Of a stretch of 9,122 nucleotides of DNA, positions 1-5,416 are shown in pieces. The notes below the pieces were generated by a model. That model worked only from the letters and a program-made list of their open reading frames with translations, did no database searches and was not told the DNA's origin. The stretch comes from Anaerolineales bacterium (GTDB lineage: Bacteria; Chloroflexota; Anaerolineae; Anaerolineales; E44-bin32), in the NCBI GenBank assembly GCA_023144145.1, contig JAGLGG010000006.1:1-9122 (forward strand), read 5' to 3'. How positions within the stretch are numbered: the stretch's first letter is position 1; every line of letters starts with the position of its first letter. The position numbers and the translations under genes were made by a program.

Positions 1-93
1 TAATTCAATACCTGGAGAATCAATAGGAAATCACCCTAGAACCTCAAAGTATTACCGGGCAACTAATTGACCCTTACTCGACCAATTTCCCTA

Positions 94-102
94 TGGTATA
101 CT
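94..102 (+). promoter_or_regulatory. rplS promoter (extended -10)
   Basis: The motif TGGTATACT is an extended -10 element (TGn followed by TATACT at 97-102, five of six bases matching consensus). No good -35 sits 17 bases upstream (TTACTC at 74-79). A TTGACC at 67-72 would pair better with the overlapping TATGGT at 92-97, with a 19-base spacer. Transcription would begin near 109, giving a leader of about 60 bases. Bases 1-66 show nothing else I can interpret. Confidence 0.55.
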
Positions 103-112
103 AATTTCCCGC

Positions 113-134
113 GCCGCCCGTTCCACAGGGCGGC
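113..134 (+). promoter_or_regulatory. GC-rich hairpin at the 5' end of the rplS leader
   Basis: Seven consecutive pairs (GCCGCCC with GGGCGGC) enclose an eight-base loop, GTTCCACA. The hairpin lies a few bases after the predicted transcription start and ends about 35 bases before the start codon, so it does not cover the ribosome binding site. No U-run follows, so it is not an intrinsic terminator. It could stabilise the mRNA 5' end or bind L19 for autoregulation, as L19 leader RNAs do in other phyla. The role is inferred. Confidence 0.5.
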
Positions 135-169
135 CGGTAGTATGTTCTCTTAAATAAAGGTATGCGATC

Positions 170-520
170 ATGCAAGATCATATAAAAGCTGTTGCGGCTC
201 CTGTAAATCCAAATATCCCGGAAATCAGACCCGGCGATACGGTTAGCATCCATGTACGTATTAAAGAAGGACAACGCGAAAGAGTTCAGGAATTTCGTGG
301 AACCATCATTCGCCTTCGCAAGGGTGGTAATGACGCCAATTTCACCGTGCGAAGGATAGCGACGCACGGGATTGGTGTCGAGCGAACTTTTTTACTGCGC
401 TCTCCCCGCATCGAAAAAGTAGAAATTAAACGCAGCGCACATGTTCGTCGCGCTCAGCTTTATTTCCTCCGTGATCGGAAAGGGAAACGCGCTAGACTCA
501 CTGAAAAACGGCGATCTTAG
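170..520 (+). CDS. rplS: 50S ribosomal protein L19
   Basis: L19 is a large-subunit protein at the interface with the 30S subunit. The 116-residue product has the usual family length. It carries the L19 core in order: RPGDTVSIHVRIKEG near residues 21-35, FRGTIIRLRKGG near 43-54, FTVRRIATHGIGVERTF near 58-74, the SP pair near 78-79 (family hSP), and the basic C-terminal VRRAQLYFLRDRKGKRAR near 92-109. The family RG before VRRA is RSAH here, a small deviation. The start is ATG with AAAGG at 156-160, nine bases upstream. In many bacteria rplS follows rpsP, rimM and trmD. Here its own promoter and a terminator close behind suggest a single-gene transcript, although whatever lies left of the window is unseen. 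Confidence 0.97.
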   Translation: MQDHIKAVAAPVNPNIPEIRPGDTVSIHVRIKEGQRERVQEFRGTIIRLRKGGNDANFTVRRIATHGIGVERTFLLRSPRIEKVEIKRSAHVRRAQLYFLRDRKGKRARLTEKRRS

Positions 521-576
521 CTGATTAACTTCACTTACCAATGGGTCGTGTGTCAAAGCCAATTTTGAATGGATAT

Positions 577-606
577 AACCCTTCCTCTGATCGAGGGAGG
601 GTTTTT
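577..606 (+). terminator. Intrinsic terminator of rplS
   Basis: An eleven-pair stem (577-587 with 593-603, one G-U pair) encloses the loop TGATC, and a run of five T covers 602-606. It lies 57 bases after the rplS stop and would end that transcript, isolating it from murI. Confidence 0.9.
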
Positions 607-678
607 CAATGCAATCAATGATCAAAACGAGTTCCCCAATATTCTATATAGATGGTCTCCGAATAATACTCCCATGGA

Positions 679-876
679 TGCGGTGACGGGCTAAGCGAGG
701 CTTAGCTGAGCCACCGCTGCTAATAATTTGTGGGAAGCTCCGCGAGCCAACTCAGCTGCCCAGGCTCCCACGCCTGGGCCTACGGCGGGTGGAAACCGCC
801 TCAGCTGAAAAATGCATCGAATATCCCCGGGCAGGAGGCGCATTCCCAAAGGTTTTGTCCGAACTATCGTCCGGAC
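679..876. other. GC-rich, self-complementary intergenic segment (possible structured RNA)
   Basis: This fills most of the 405-base gap between rplS and murI. Bases 731-800 are 50/70 G+C, clearly above the flanks. Helices visible by eye: 680-685 with 712-717, enclosing 690-696 with 700-706 (GCTAAGC, GAG, GCTTAGC); 737-740 with 744-747; 758-764 with 773-779 (GCCCAGG with CCTGGGC); 784-788 with 796-800 (GGCGG with CCGCC). The last two are enclosed by 752-757 with 803-808, a branched fold. Further right, 811-815 pairs with 840-844 and 857-861 with 872-876. The word CTCAGCT occurs at 751 and 800 and, inverted, at 704. No reading frame here looks like a protein. I compared it from memory with RNase P, SRP, tmRNA, 6S and common riboswitches and found no match. 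The strand is unknown, no U-run terminator is seen on either strand, and only weak promoter-like motifs precede it. It could be an independent small RNA or a murI leader. Confidence 0.45.
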
Positions 877-889
877 CTTGCACCTTTGC

Positions 890-917
890 TTGACCAAGTC
901 ATTCGCTAGGTAGTACT
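890..917 (+). promoter_or_regulatory. Possible murI promoter
   Basis: TTGACC at 890-895 matches five of six -35 bases. The best -10 partners (AGTACT at 912-917, or TACTCT at 914-919) match only three of six. If real, transcription would start at or very near the murI ATG at 926, giving a leaderless message, which would fit the lack of a good ribosome binding site. Confidence 0.3.
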
Positions 918-925
918 CTCTAACT

Positions 926-1753
926 ATGGCACAAGGATCGATAGGGATTTTTGACTCTGGTGTTGGTGGCCTCTCCATTCTGGCACAGATTCGCAGACGC
1001 CTGCCAGAAGAAAATATCCTTTACTTTGCGGACCAAGCACACGTACCTTATGGCCCCCGAGATATGCAAGAGGTCCGTGAATTCTCGGAGACAATCACAC
1101 AATATTTGATTGATGGTGGGGCAAAAATCATTGTAGTGGCCTGCAACACTGCCTCTGCTGCAGCATTGCATTATTTACGCAGAAAGTTCCCCGATACACC
1201 ATTCGTTGGCATGGAGCCCGCGGTAAGGCCTGCCGCTCGAACCAGTAAAAGCTTGAAAGTTGGGGTGTTGGCCACACCGGCAACCTTTCAAGGCGCCCTC
1301 TTTGAATCAGTCGTGGAGCGCTTTGCTCATGGGGTTGATGTTATTGAACAGACCCTACCAGGGTTGGTGGAGCGCATTGAAGAAAATGACCTTAACGGAC
1401 CACAGACCCGTGCAATCTTGAAAGATAAAATCGTGCCGCTGATCGATGCGGGTGTAGATACGCTGGTACTTGCTTGCACGCATTACCCTTTTGTCATCCC
1501 GACGATTGAGGATTTATTTGGTTCATCCCTTGTCGTCATCGATCCCTCTCCTGCCATTGCACGCCAAACCGAGCGGCTTCTGGATGAAAATGAATTAAGG
1601 CGTGATGCCAGTGCTCCTGGTGATGTCACTTATATTTCCACAGATGATGCGTACGCTCTGGTAACAATGGCAGTTCACCTAATAAATACGGATGGAACTT
1701 CAGTGTTAGTAAATTGGGATGGGCGTTCTCTTCGGCAAAAAAAGCAAAACTAG
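926..1753 (+). CDS. murI: Glutamate racemase
   Basis: MurI interconverts L- and D-glutamate without a cofactor in the cytoplasm, supplying D-glutamate for the peptidoglycan stem peptide. The 275-residue product has the full two-domain architecture. Visible motifs are FDSGVGGLS at 9-17 (Asp10 and Ser11 contact substrate), PYG at 41-43, the first catalytic cysteine in ACNTAS (Cys73), and the second in ACTHYP (Cys184, with His186). Both catalytic cysteines are at the canonical positions. The C-terminus runs about 10-20 residues past the shorter family members. ATG 926 is the only ATG start after an in-frame TAG at 911-913 and begins the protein right before the conserved IGIFDSGVGG. The upstream AGG at 908-910 is too distant to be a strong Shine-Dalgarno sequence. 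The next gene on the same strand is 118 bases away. Confidence 0.96.
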   Translation: MAQGSIGIFDSGVGGLSILAQIRRRLPEENILYFADQAHVPYGPRDMQEVREFSETITQYLIDGGAKIIVVACNTASAAALHYLRRKFPDTPFVGMEPAVRPAARTSKSLKVGVLATPATFQGALFESVVERFAHGVDVIEQTLPGLVERIEENDLNGPQTRAILKDKIVPLIDAGVDTLVLACTHYPFVIPTIEDLFGSSLVVIDPSPAIARQTERLLDENELRRDASAPGDVTYISTDDAYALVTMAVHLINTDGTSVLVNWDGRSLRQKKQN

Positions 1754-1788
1754 CAATCCAGAGGGTTTTAGCATAAACTTACGCCTAA

Positions 1789-1810
1789 TTTGGGCTCACG
1801 ATAGCCCAAA
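1789..1810. repeat. Perfect 8-bp inverted repeat between murI and the DUF4013 gene
   Basis: TTTGGGCT and AGCCCAAA are separated by the six-base loop CACGAT. No T-run follows on either strand, so it is not a typical intrinsic terminator. It could be a weak or attenuating terminator, an mRNA-stability hairpin, or an operator. Confidence 0.5.
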
Positions 1811-1855
1811 ACACGCAGCAATTATTTCACGCACCGGATATTCCACATAGTTCTG

Positions 1856-1862
1856 AAAGGAG
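1856..1862 (+). promoter_or_regulatory. Ribosome binding site of the DUF4013 gene
   Basis: AAAGGAG, nine bases before ATG 1872, is one of the strongest Shine-Dalgarno matches in the window. It contrasts with the weak site of murI immediately upstream. Confidence 0.75.
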
Positions 1863-1871
1863 CGCTTAAGC

Positions 1872-2504
1872 ATGGACCTCGGTTTGGCATTCTCGTTTCC
1901 ATTCCAAGATAAGGAATGGGTTAAGAAAGTGGCCATCGCTGCTGTAATTTTCATTATTCCGGTCATCGGATGGATCATAGTATTTGGATGGGCAATAGAA
2001 ATAACCCGACGTGTTATTCGAGCATCAGAAGAAACTCTTCCTGACTGGAACGATTTCGCTGAATACGCAATGTTGGGATTTAAAGGATTTCTGATCGCTC
2101 TTGTTTACTCGATCCCAATCATGCTCCTAACTGTGCCCGTATCCTTCTTGGGCTTGTTTGATTCTGACCTCGGGGGTGCTGTCGCTATCATTTCGCTGTG
2201 CGCAAGTTGTATTTCTTTCCTTTACTCACTCGTGCTCGGTGTGGCATTGCCAGCCGGTTTTGGAATTTTAGCTGATTCGGATAATCTAGCGGATGCAATC
2301 AATCCAAGCAAAATCTTTGAGGTTTTGAGGGCTGCACCTGGTGCATACGTAATCGTTCTCCTCGGCGGATTTATCGCGAGCATTGTATCCGGAATTGGTG
2401 TGATCGCATGCTTCATCGGTGTGCTCTTCACCGCCGCATATGCCCTTGCCGTTCAGGGCCACTTAATCGGACAGGCTTATAACGAAGCGAGCAAAGCCTT
2501 ATAA
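1872..2504 (+). CDS. DUF4013-type multi-pass membrane protein
   Basis: The 210-residue protein is mostly hydrophobic. Likely membrane segments are near residues 19-41, 72-95, 101-125, and a long stretch at 157-196 that can hold two. A soluble loop between the first two segments carries RRVIRASEETLPDWNDF (46-62); the LPxWxDF motif after the first membrane span is the feature I associate with the DUF4013 family, found in archaea and in Chloroflexota. The loop LPAGFGILADSDNLADAIN (126-144) also fits that family. The function is unknown. No catalytic motif or transporter signature is visible. The start is well supported: AAAGGAG at 1856-1862 lies nine bases before ATG. It may be read through from murI or have its own unrecognised promoter; a hairpin lies between them. 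A strong hairpin closes it downstream. Confidence 0.85.
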   Translation: MDLGLAFSFPFQDKEWVKKVAIAAVIFIIPVIGWIIVFGWAIEITRRVIRASEETLPDWNDFAEYAMLGFKGFLIALVYSIPIMLLTVPVSFLGLFDSDLGGAVAIISLCASCISFLYSLVLGVALPAGFGILADSDNLADAINPSKIFEVLRAAPGAYVIVLLGGFIASIVSGIGVIACFIGVLFTAAYALAVQGHLIGQAYNEASKAL

Positions 2505-2544
2505 TTCGCATTGTTGAAAATCGAAAAAATTCTAAAACTCATTC

Positions 2545-2576
2545 AACGAGCCCCTCTCCAGTGAGAGGGGCTCGTT
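2545..2576. terminator. Shared hairpin terminator between convergent genes
   Basis: A perfect 14-pair stem (2545-2558 with 2563-2576) encloses the loop CAGT. It lies 40 bases after the DUF4013 stop and 31 bases past the gyrA stop on the other strand. The tails are imperfect: TTATT on the + strand, and on the - strand a TTTT comes only several bases after the stem. It most likely ends transcription from both sides. Confidence 0.75.
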
Positions 2577-2607
2577 ATTCGATCCTAATCCTTAAACGAG
2601 GAATAGA

Positions 2608-5073
2608 TTAGTCTTCTACTCCCACCTGTTTTAAATCACTCGCCGACGTTCTAGCAACTGAGGCCACTGTCTCGCCCTCCTTCAACCCCATGATCTTCAC
2701 ACCCATGGTTGCCCTACTCGCTCGACGAATTTGTTTGACCTTGGTTCGTAGAACGATGCCGCCGCTGGAGATGATCGTCAAATCATCCTCCTCATCGACT
2801 ACTCGAGCAGACGAAATCGGACCAACCACATCAAGCTTGTTTCTGTCGAGGGTCAGAACGCCCATCGTGCCTCGTCCTTTAGGTGCGTAATCTACACACG
2901 GCGTCCTTTTGCCGTAGCCGTTTGCAGTTACGATAAGCAGGTCACCTTTGGGATTCACGACGTCCATTGATGTCACATTGTCACCGGGATTAAGTTTTAT
3001 CGCTCGTACCCCCGCAGCTTGCCTGCCCATCGAGCGCACTTTGTTCTCATGGTATTTCAACGCTCTACCGTTCTCAGTGACGATGATAATTTCATCATTC
3101 CCACTCGTTAATCGAACCCAACCAAGCACATCGCCCTTTGCCAGGCCAATGGCGATGAGCCCTGAAGGCCTTACGGCGGCGAATTTCGAGAGGGCAACTC
3201 GTTTGATCTTGCCGTTTTTCGTTGCCATTACACAATAATCTGCTGCACTGAAATCGGGGACAACGACCGCAGCGGTTACAGTCTCGTCTGGATTGAGAGC
3301 GAGGATATTTACCATGGGAATGCCGCGTGCGGTCCGATCCGCATCAGGCATCTGATAGGCCTTCTCCGAGTACACCTTGCCTCGGTCGGAAAAGAATAGA
3401 ATCGTATCCAAGGAACGGGCTGGAATGAGCATGTTTACCTCATCCTCACCTCGCATCCGATGTCCCTTCACTCCCCGTCCACCTCGTAGCTGACGCCGGT
3501 AGGTCGTCGCGGCAACGCGCTTGATATAACCGCGCTCCGTAATGCTTATCAAAACGGGTTCGTCGGTAACCAGGTCTTCTTCTCTGAATTCTTCACCGGC
3601 ATCTGGAGAAATCTTGGTTCGTCGTGTATCACCGTAGGCTTCGACAACTTCTTTCAAGTCCTTGGTGATCAACGTTAGGATTTTCTTAGGGTTGGCAAGA
3701 AGGCCTTCGAAGTATTTAATTTTCTTGAGTACTTCTGCATGTTCCTGCTCAATCTTTTCCCATTCTAGGGCAGCCAACCGGCGAAGCTGCATATCAAGGA
3801 TCGCTTGAGCTTGGAGATCACTCAAGTCAAATTTCTTGATTAAGTTCTCCTTGGCCTTCCCAACGTCTGCAGATTGACGGATCGTTTTAATTACCTCGTC
3901 GATGTTCGTTAGCGCAATGAGCAAGCCATCCAAAATGTGCAATCTGGCACGAGCTTTCGCCAAATCGTGTTCAGTGCGACGAGTAATTACCACACGCCGG
4001 TGTTCGATGAAAATTCGCAGCGCTCTTTTAAGCGGCAACAACCTTGGCTCTCCGTCAACCAAAGCGAGCAATTGCACACCGAATGTTGTTTGTAGCTGTG
4101 TATATTTAAATAACTGGTTGAGAACCTTCTTCGGTTGTGATCCACGTTTTAATTCAACAACAATGCTCATACCACGCCGATCTGATTCATCTCGCAGATC
4201 AGAAATTTCATTCAGCCTACCCTTTCTCGCGAGGGCAGCTATTCTTTCAATAAGGACAGTCTTATTTACCTGGTAAGGGATTTCCGTAACCACAATCCTA
4301 AAGCGCCCTGCCCCCATTTCTTCAATATGAGCCAGGGCTCGCATTACGATTCGTCCTCTTCCTGTGCTATAGGCTTGTCGAATGCCTTCCGCCCCGACAA
4401 TAATTCCACCAGTTGGAAAATCAGGACCCGGGATGTGTTCCATCAAGTCTTCAATGGAAACCTCATCGATATTGTCATAATTCTCGACCATGTAATGAAG
4501 GGCATCTGCCAATTCACCCAAGTTGTGAGGGGGAATATTTGTCGCCATGCCAACAGCGATACCCGATGCCCCGTTGAGCAATAAATTTGGTAATCGAGAT
4601 GGCAAGACCGTTGGCTCCTGGAGGGAGCCATCAAAGTTATCACTGAAATCGACGGTGTCCTTGGCAATATCAATCAGAAGCTCCTCTGCCATCTTCCCCA
4701 ATCGAGCTTCTGTATACCTCATCGCGGCGGGAGAATCTCCGTCGACAGACCCGAAGTTTCCTTGGCCATCCACGAGCATATAACGCAACGAAAAATCTTG
4801 AGCCATACGTGCCATGGCGGCATATACGGCCTGGTCACCGTGCGGATGGTACTTACCGAGTACCTCACCAACGATCCTAGCGGATTTTCGATAGGGGGTA
4901 TTTGACCTTATCCCCATATCGTGCATCGCATAGAGGATGCGCCGATGGACTGGCTTCAATCCATCGCGGGCATCAGGCAACGCCCGTGCCACGATCACAC
5001 TCATGGCATAATCGAGGTACGCCCCCCGCATTTGTTCGTCAATATCGACCTGTCGTATTGTCCCAATTTCCAT
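2608..5073 (-). CDS. gyrA: DNA gyrase subunit A
   Basis: GyrA is the DNA breakage-rejoining subunit of gyrase, which works with GyrB to introduce negative supercoils using ATP. The 821-residue product is near the usual length. The winged-helix domain holds KYHPHGD (74-80) and the catalytic tyrosine Tyr120 in AAMRYTE. The tower domain includes NGASGIAVGMATNIPPHN. A coiled-coil arm (about 360-480) contains LDMQLRRLAALE. The C-terminal pinwheel (about 500-810) shows repeated blades such as ERGYIKR, DRGKVYS, KNGKIKR and ENGRALK. A GyrA box is present in variant form, QLRGGRG near 527-533, which argues for gyrase over topoisomerase IV. The positions equivalent to E. coli Ser83 and Asp87 are Gln81 and Ala85. 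The start ATG has AGGG at 5084-5087, ten bases upstream. It stands alone, without gyrB in view. Confidence 0.97.
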   Translation of the reverse strand: MEIGTIRQVDIDEQMRGAYLDYAMSVIVARALPDARDGLKPVHRRILYAMHDMGIRSNTPYRKSARIVGEVLGKYHPHGDQAVYAAMARMAQDFSLRYMLVDGQGNFGSVDGDSPAAMRYTEARLGKMAEELLIDIAKDTVDFSDNFDGSLQEPTVLPSRLPNLLLNGASGIAVGMATNIPPHNLGELADALHYMVENYDNIDEVSIEDLMEHIPGPDFPTGGIIVGAEGIRQAYSTGRGRIVMRALAHIEEMGAGRFRIVVTEIPYQVNKTVLIERIAALARKGRLNEISDLRDESDRRGMSIVVELKRGSQPKKVLNQLFKYTQLQTTFGVQLLALVDGEPRLLPLKRALRIFIEHRRVVITRRTEHDLAKARARLHILDGLLIALTNIDEVIKTIRQSADVGKAKENLIKKFDLSDLQAQAILDMQLRRLAALEWEKIEQEHAEVLKKIKYFEGLLANPKKILTLITKDLKEVVEAYGDTRRTKISPDAGEEFREEDLVTDEPVLISITERGYIKRVAATTYRRQLRGGRGVKGHRMRGEDEVNMLIPARSLDTILFFSDRGKVYSEKAYQMPDADRTARGIPMVNILALNPDETVTAAVVVPDFSAADYCVMATKNGKIKRVALSKFAAVRPSGLIAIGLAKGDVLGWVRLTSGNDEIIIVTENGRALKYHENKVRSMGRQAAGVRAIKLNPGDNVTSMDVVNPKGDLLIVTANGYGKRTPCVDYAPKGRGTMGVLTLDRNKLDVVGPISSARVVDEEDDLTIISSGGIVLRTKVKQIRRASRATMGVKIMGLKEGETVASVARTSASDLKQVGVED

Positions 5074-5109
5074 ACTTTTTCATCCCTATTAAGGGTTTTT
5101 CCGAGGAAA

Positions 5110-5128
5110 CGCCCGCCTATGGCGGGCG
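5110..5128 (-). promoter_or_regulatory. GC hairpin at the 5' end of the gyrA leader
   Basis: Eight consecutive pairs (5110-5117 with 5121-5128) close on a three-base loop. On the - strand it begins within about two bases of the predicted transcription start near 5130 and ends 36 bases before the gyrA ATG. The downstream TTTCC is too short for a convincing terminator. It may stabilise the mRNA 5' end or respond to RNA-binding factors. It resembles the rplS leader hairpin in position and composition. Confidence 0.5.
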
Positions 5129-5136
5129 CTTCGTTA

Positions 5137-5165
5137 ATTATACCGCGCACACCCATCTTATCCAA
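5137..5165 (-). promoter_or_regulatory. gyrA promoter
   Basis: On the - strand, TTGGAT (5165-5160) is followed after 17 bases by a perfect TATAAT (5142-5137). Transcription would start near 5130, leaving a leader of about 56 bases. Confidence 0.7.
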
Positions 5166-5303
5166 ATATTTGATAGAACTTTTGAGCTGCTCTCGGGTGA
5201 GATTACTCAAGTACTTTAGAGAATATTGGCTCGGTAGACCCACAAATAATCACATAATTCCTTGTGCTTGGACCGATATTAAAAAAGCCATCTTAAGTTG
5301 AGC

Positions 5304-5326
5304 GGAGTGAGCGCATCGCTCGCTTT
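5304..5326. repeat. Inverted repeat in the gyrA-acylase intergenic region
   Basis: AGTGAGCG (5306-5313) pairs with CGCTCGCT (5317-5324), with one G-T pair, around the loop CAT; wobble pairs can extend it. It lies upstream of the acylase promoter, so it may be an operator or a remnant structure. Apart from this, the two promoters and the gyrA leader, I see nothing else in the 343-base intergenic region 5074-5416. Confidence 0.35.
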
Positions 5327-5361
5327 ACAAACGGCTCTAAACCAGGCTTCTACTTCAGAAT

Positions 5362-5390
5362 TTGACTCCACCAATCGATCATGCTAGAAA
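5362..5390 (+). promoter_or_regulatory. Acylase promoter
   Basis: TTGACT (5362-5367, five of six matches) is followed after exactly 17 bases by TAGAAA (5385-5390). The -10 is preceded by TGC, making it an extended -10. Transcription would start near 5397, a leader of about 20 bases containing the GGAGG ribosome binding site. This rules against translation from the ATG at 5381, which would lie upstream of the transcription start. Confidence 0.65.
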
Positions 5391-5403
5391 GGGCCTATCG
5401 CCC

Positions 5404-5408
5404 GGAGG
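5404..5408 (+). promoter_or_regulatory. Ribosome binding site that fixes the acylase start
   Basis: GGAGG lies eight bases before ATG 5417. The longer frame from ATG 5381 has no comparable site. Starting at 5417 also places the lysine-arginine pair and hydrophobic anchor at the very N-terminus, as expected for an exported protein. Confidence 0.85.
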
Positions 5409-5416
5409 AAAACCTG

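Noticed and set aside
679..876. Known RNA families (RNase P, SRP, tmRNA, 6S, cobalamin, TPP, FMN, SAM, c-di-GMP riboswitches) for the structured region
   Set aside because: None of the conserved core sequences I can recall appear on either strand; only a covariance search could exclude divergent members.
691..978. 95-residue - strand frame across the structured region before murI
   Set aside because: Proline- and arginine-rich composition reflects the local GC content; it overlaps the murI start and has no ribosome binding site I can see.
3902..4276. 124-residue + strand frame inside gyrA
   Set aside because: Antisense shadow of gyrA, without start signals or family features.
5039..5083. 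14-codon - strand mini-ORF (ATG 5083) overlapping the gyrA start
   Set aside because: Its ATG lies directly after the AGGG that serves gyrA, so it has no separate ribosome binding site; likely chance.
5001..5243. 80-residue - strand frame overlapping the gyrA start, with a helical-looking beginning
   Set aside because: It spans the gyrA promoter and leader hairpin and overlaps the start of gyrA out of frame; no family resemblance.
5281..5336. Possible - strand terminator: AGCC/GGCT pairing followed by six T
   Set aside because: The closing helix is only four pairs, the strong inner hairpin is separated from the T-run by about 17 bases, and no - strand gene needs ending here.
5381..5416. Longer acylase start at ATG 5381 adding 12 residues
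   Set aside because: It has no ribosome binding site and lies inside the predicted extended -10 promoter, upstream of the likely transcription start; GGAGG is correctly placed for ATG 5417.
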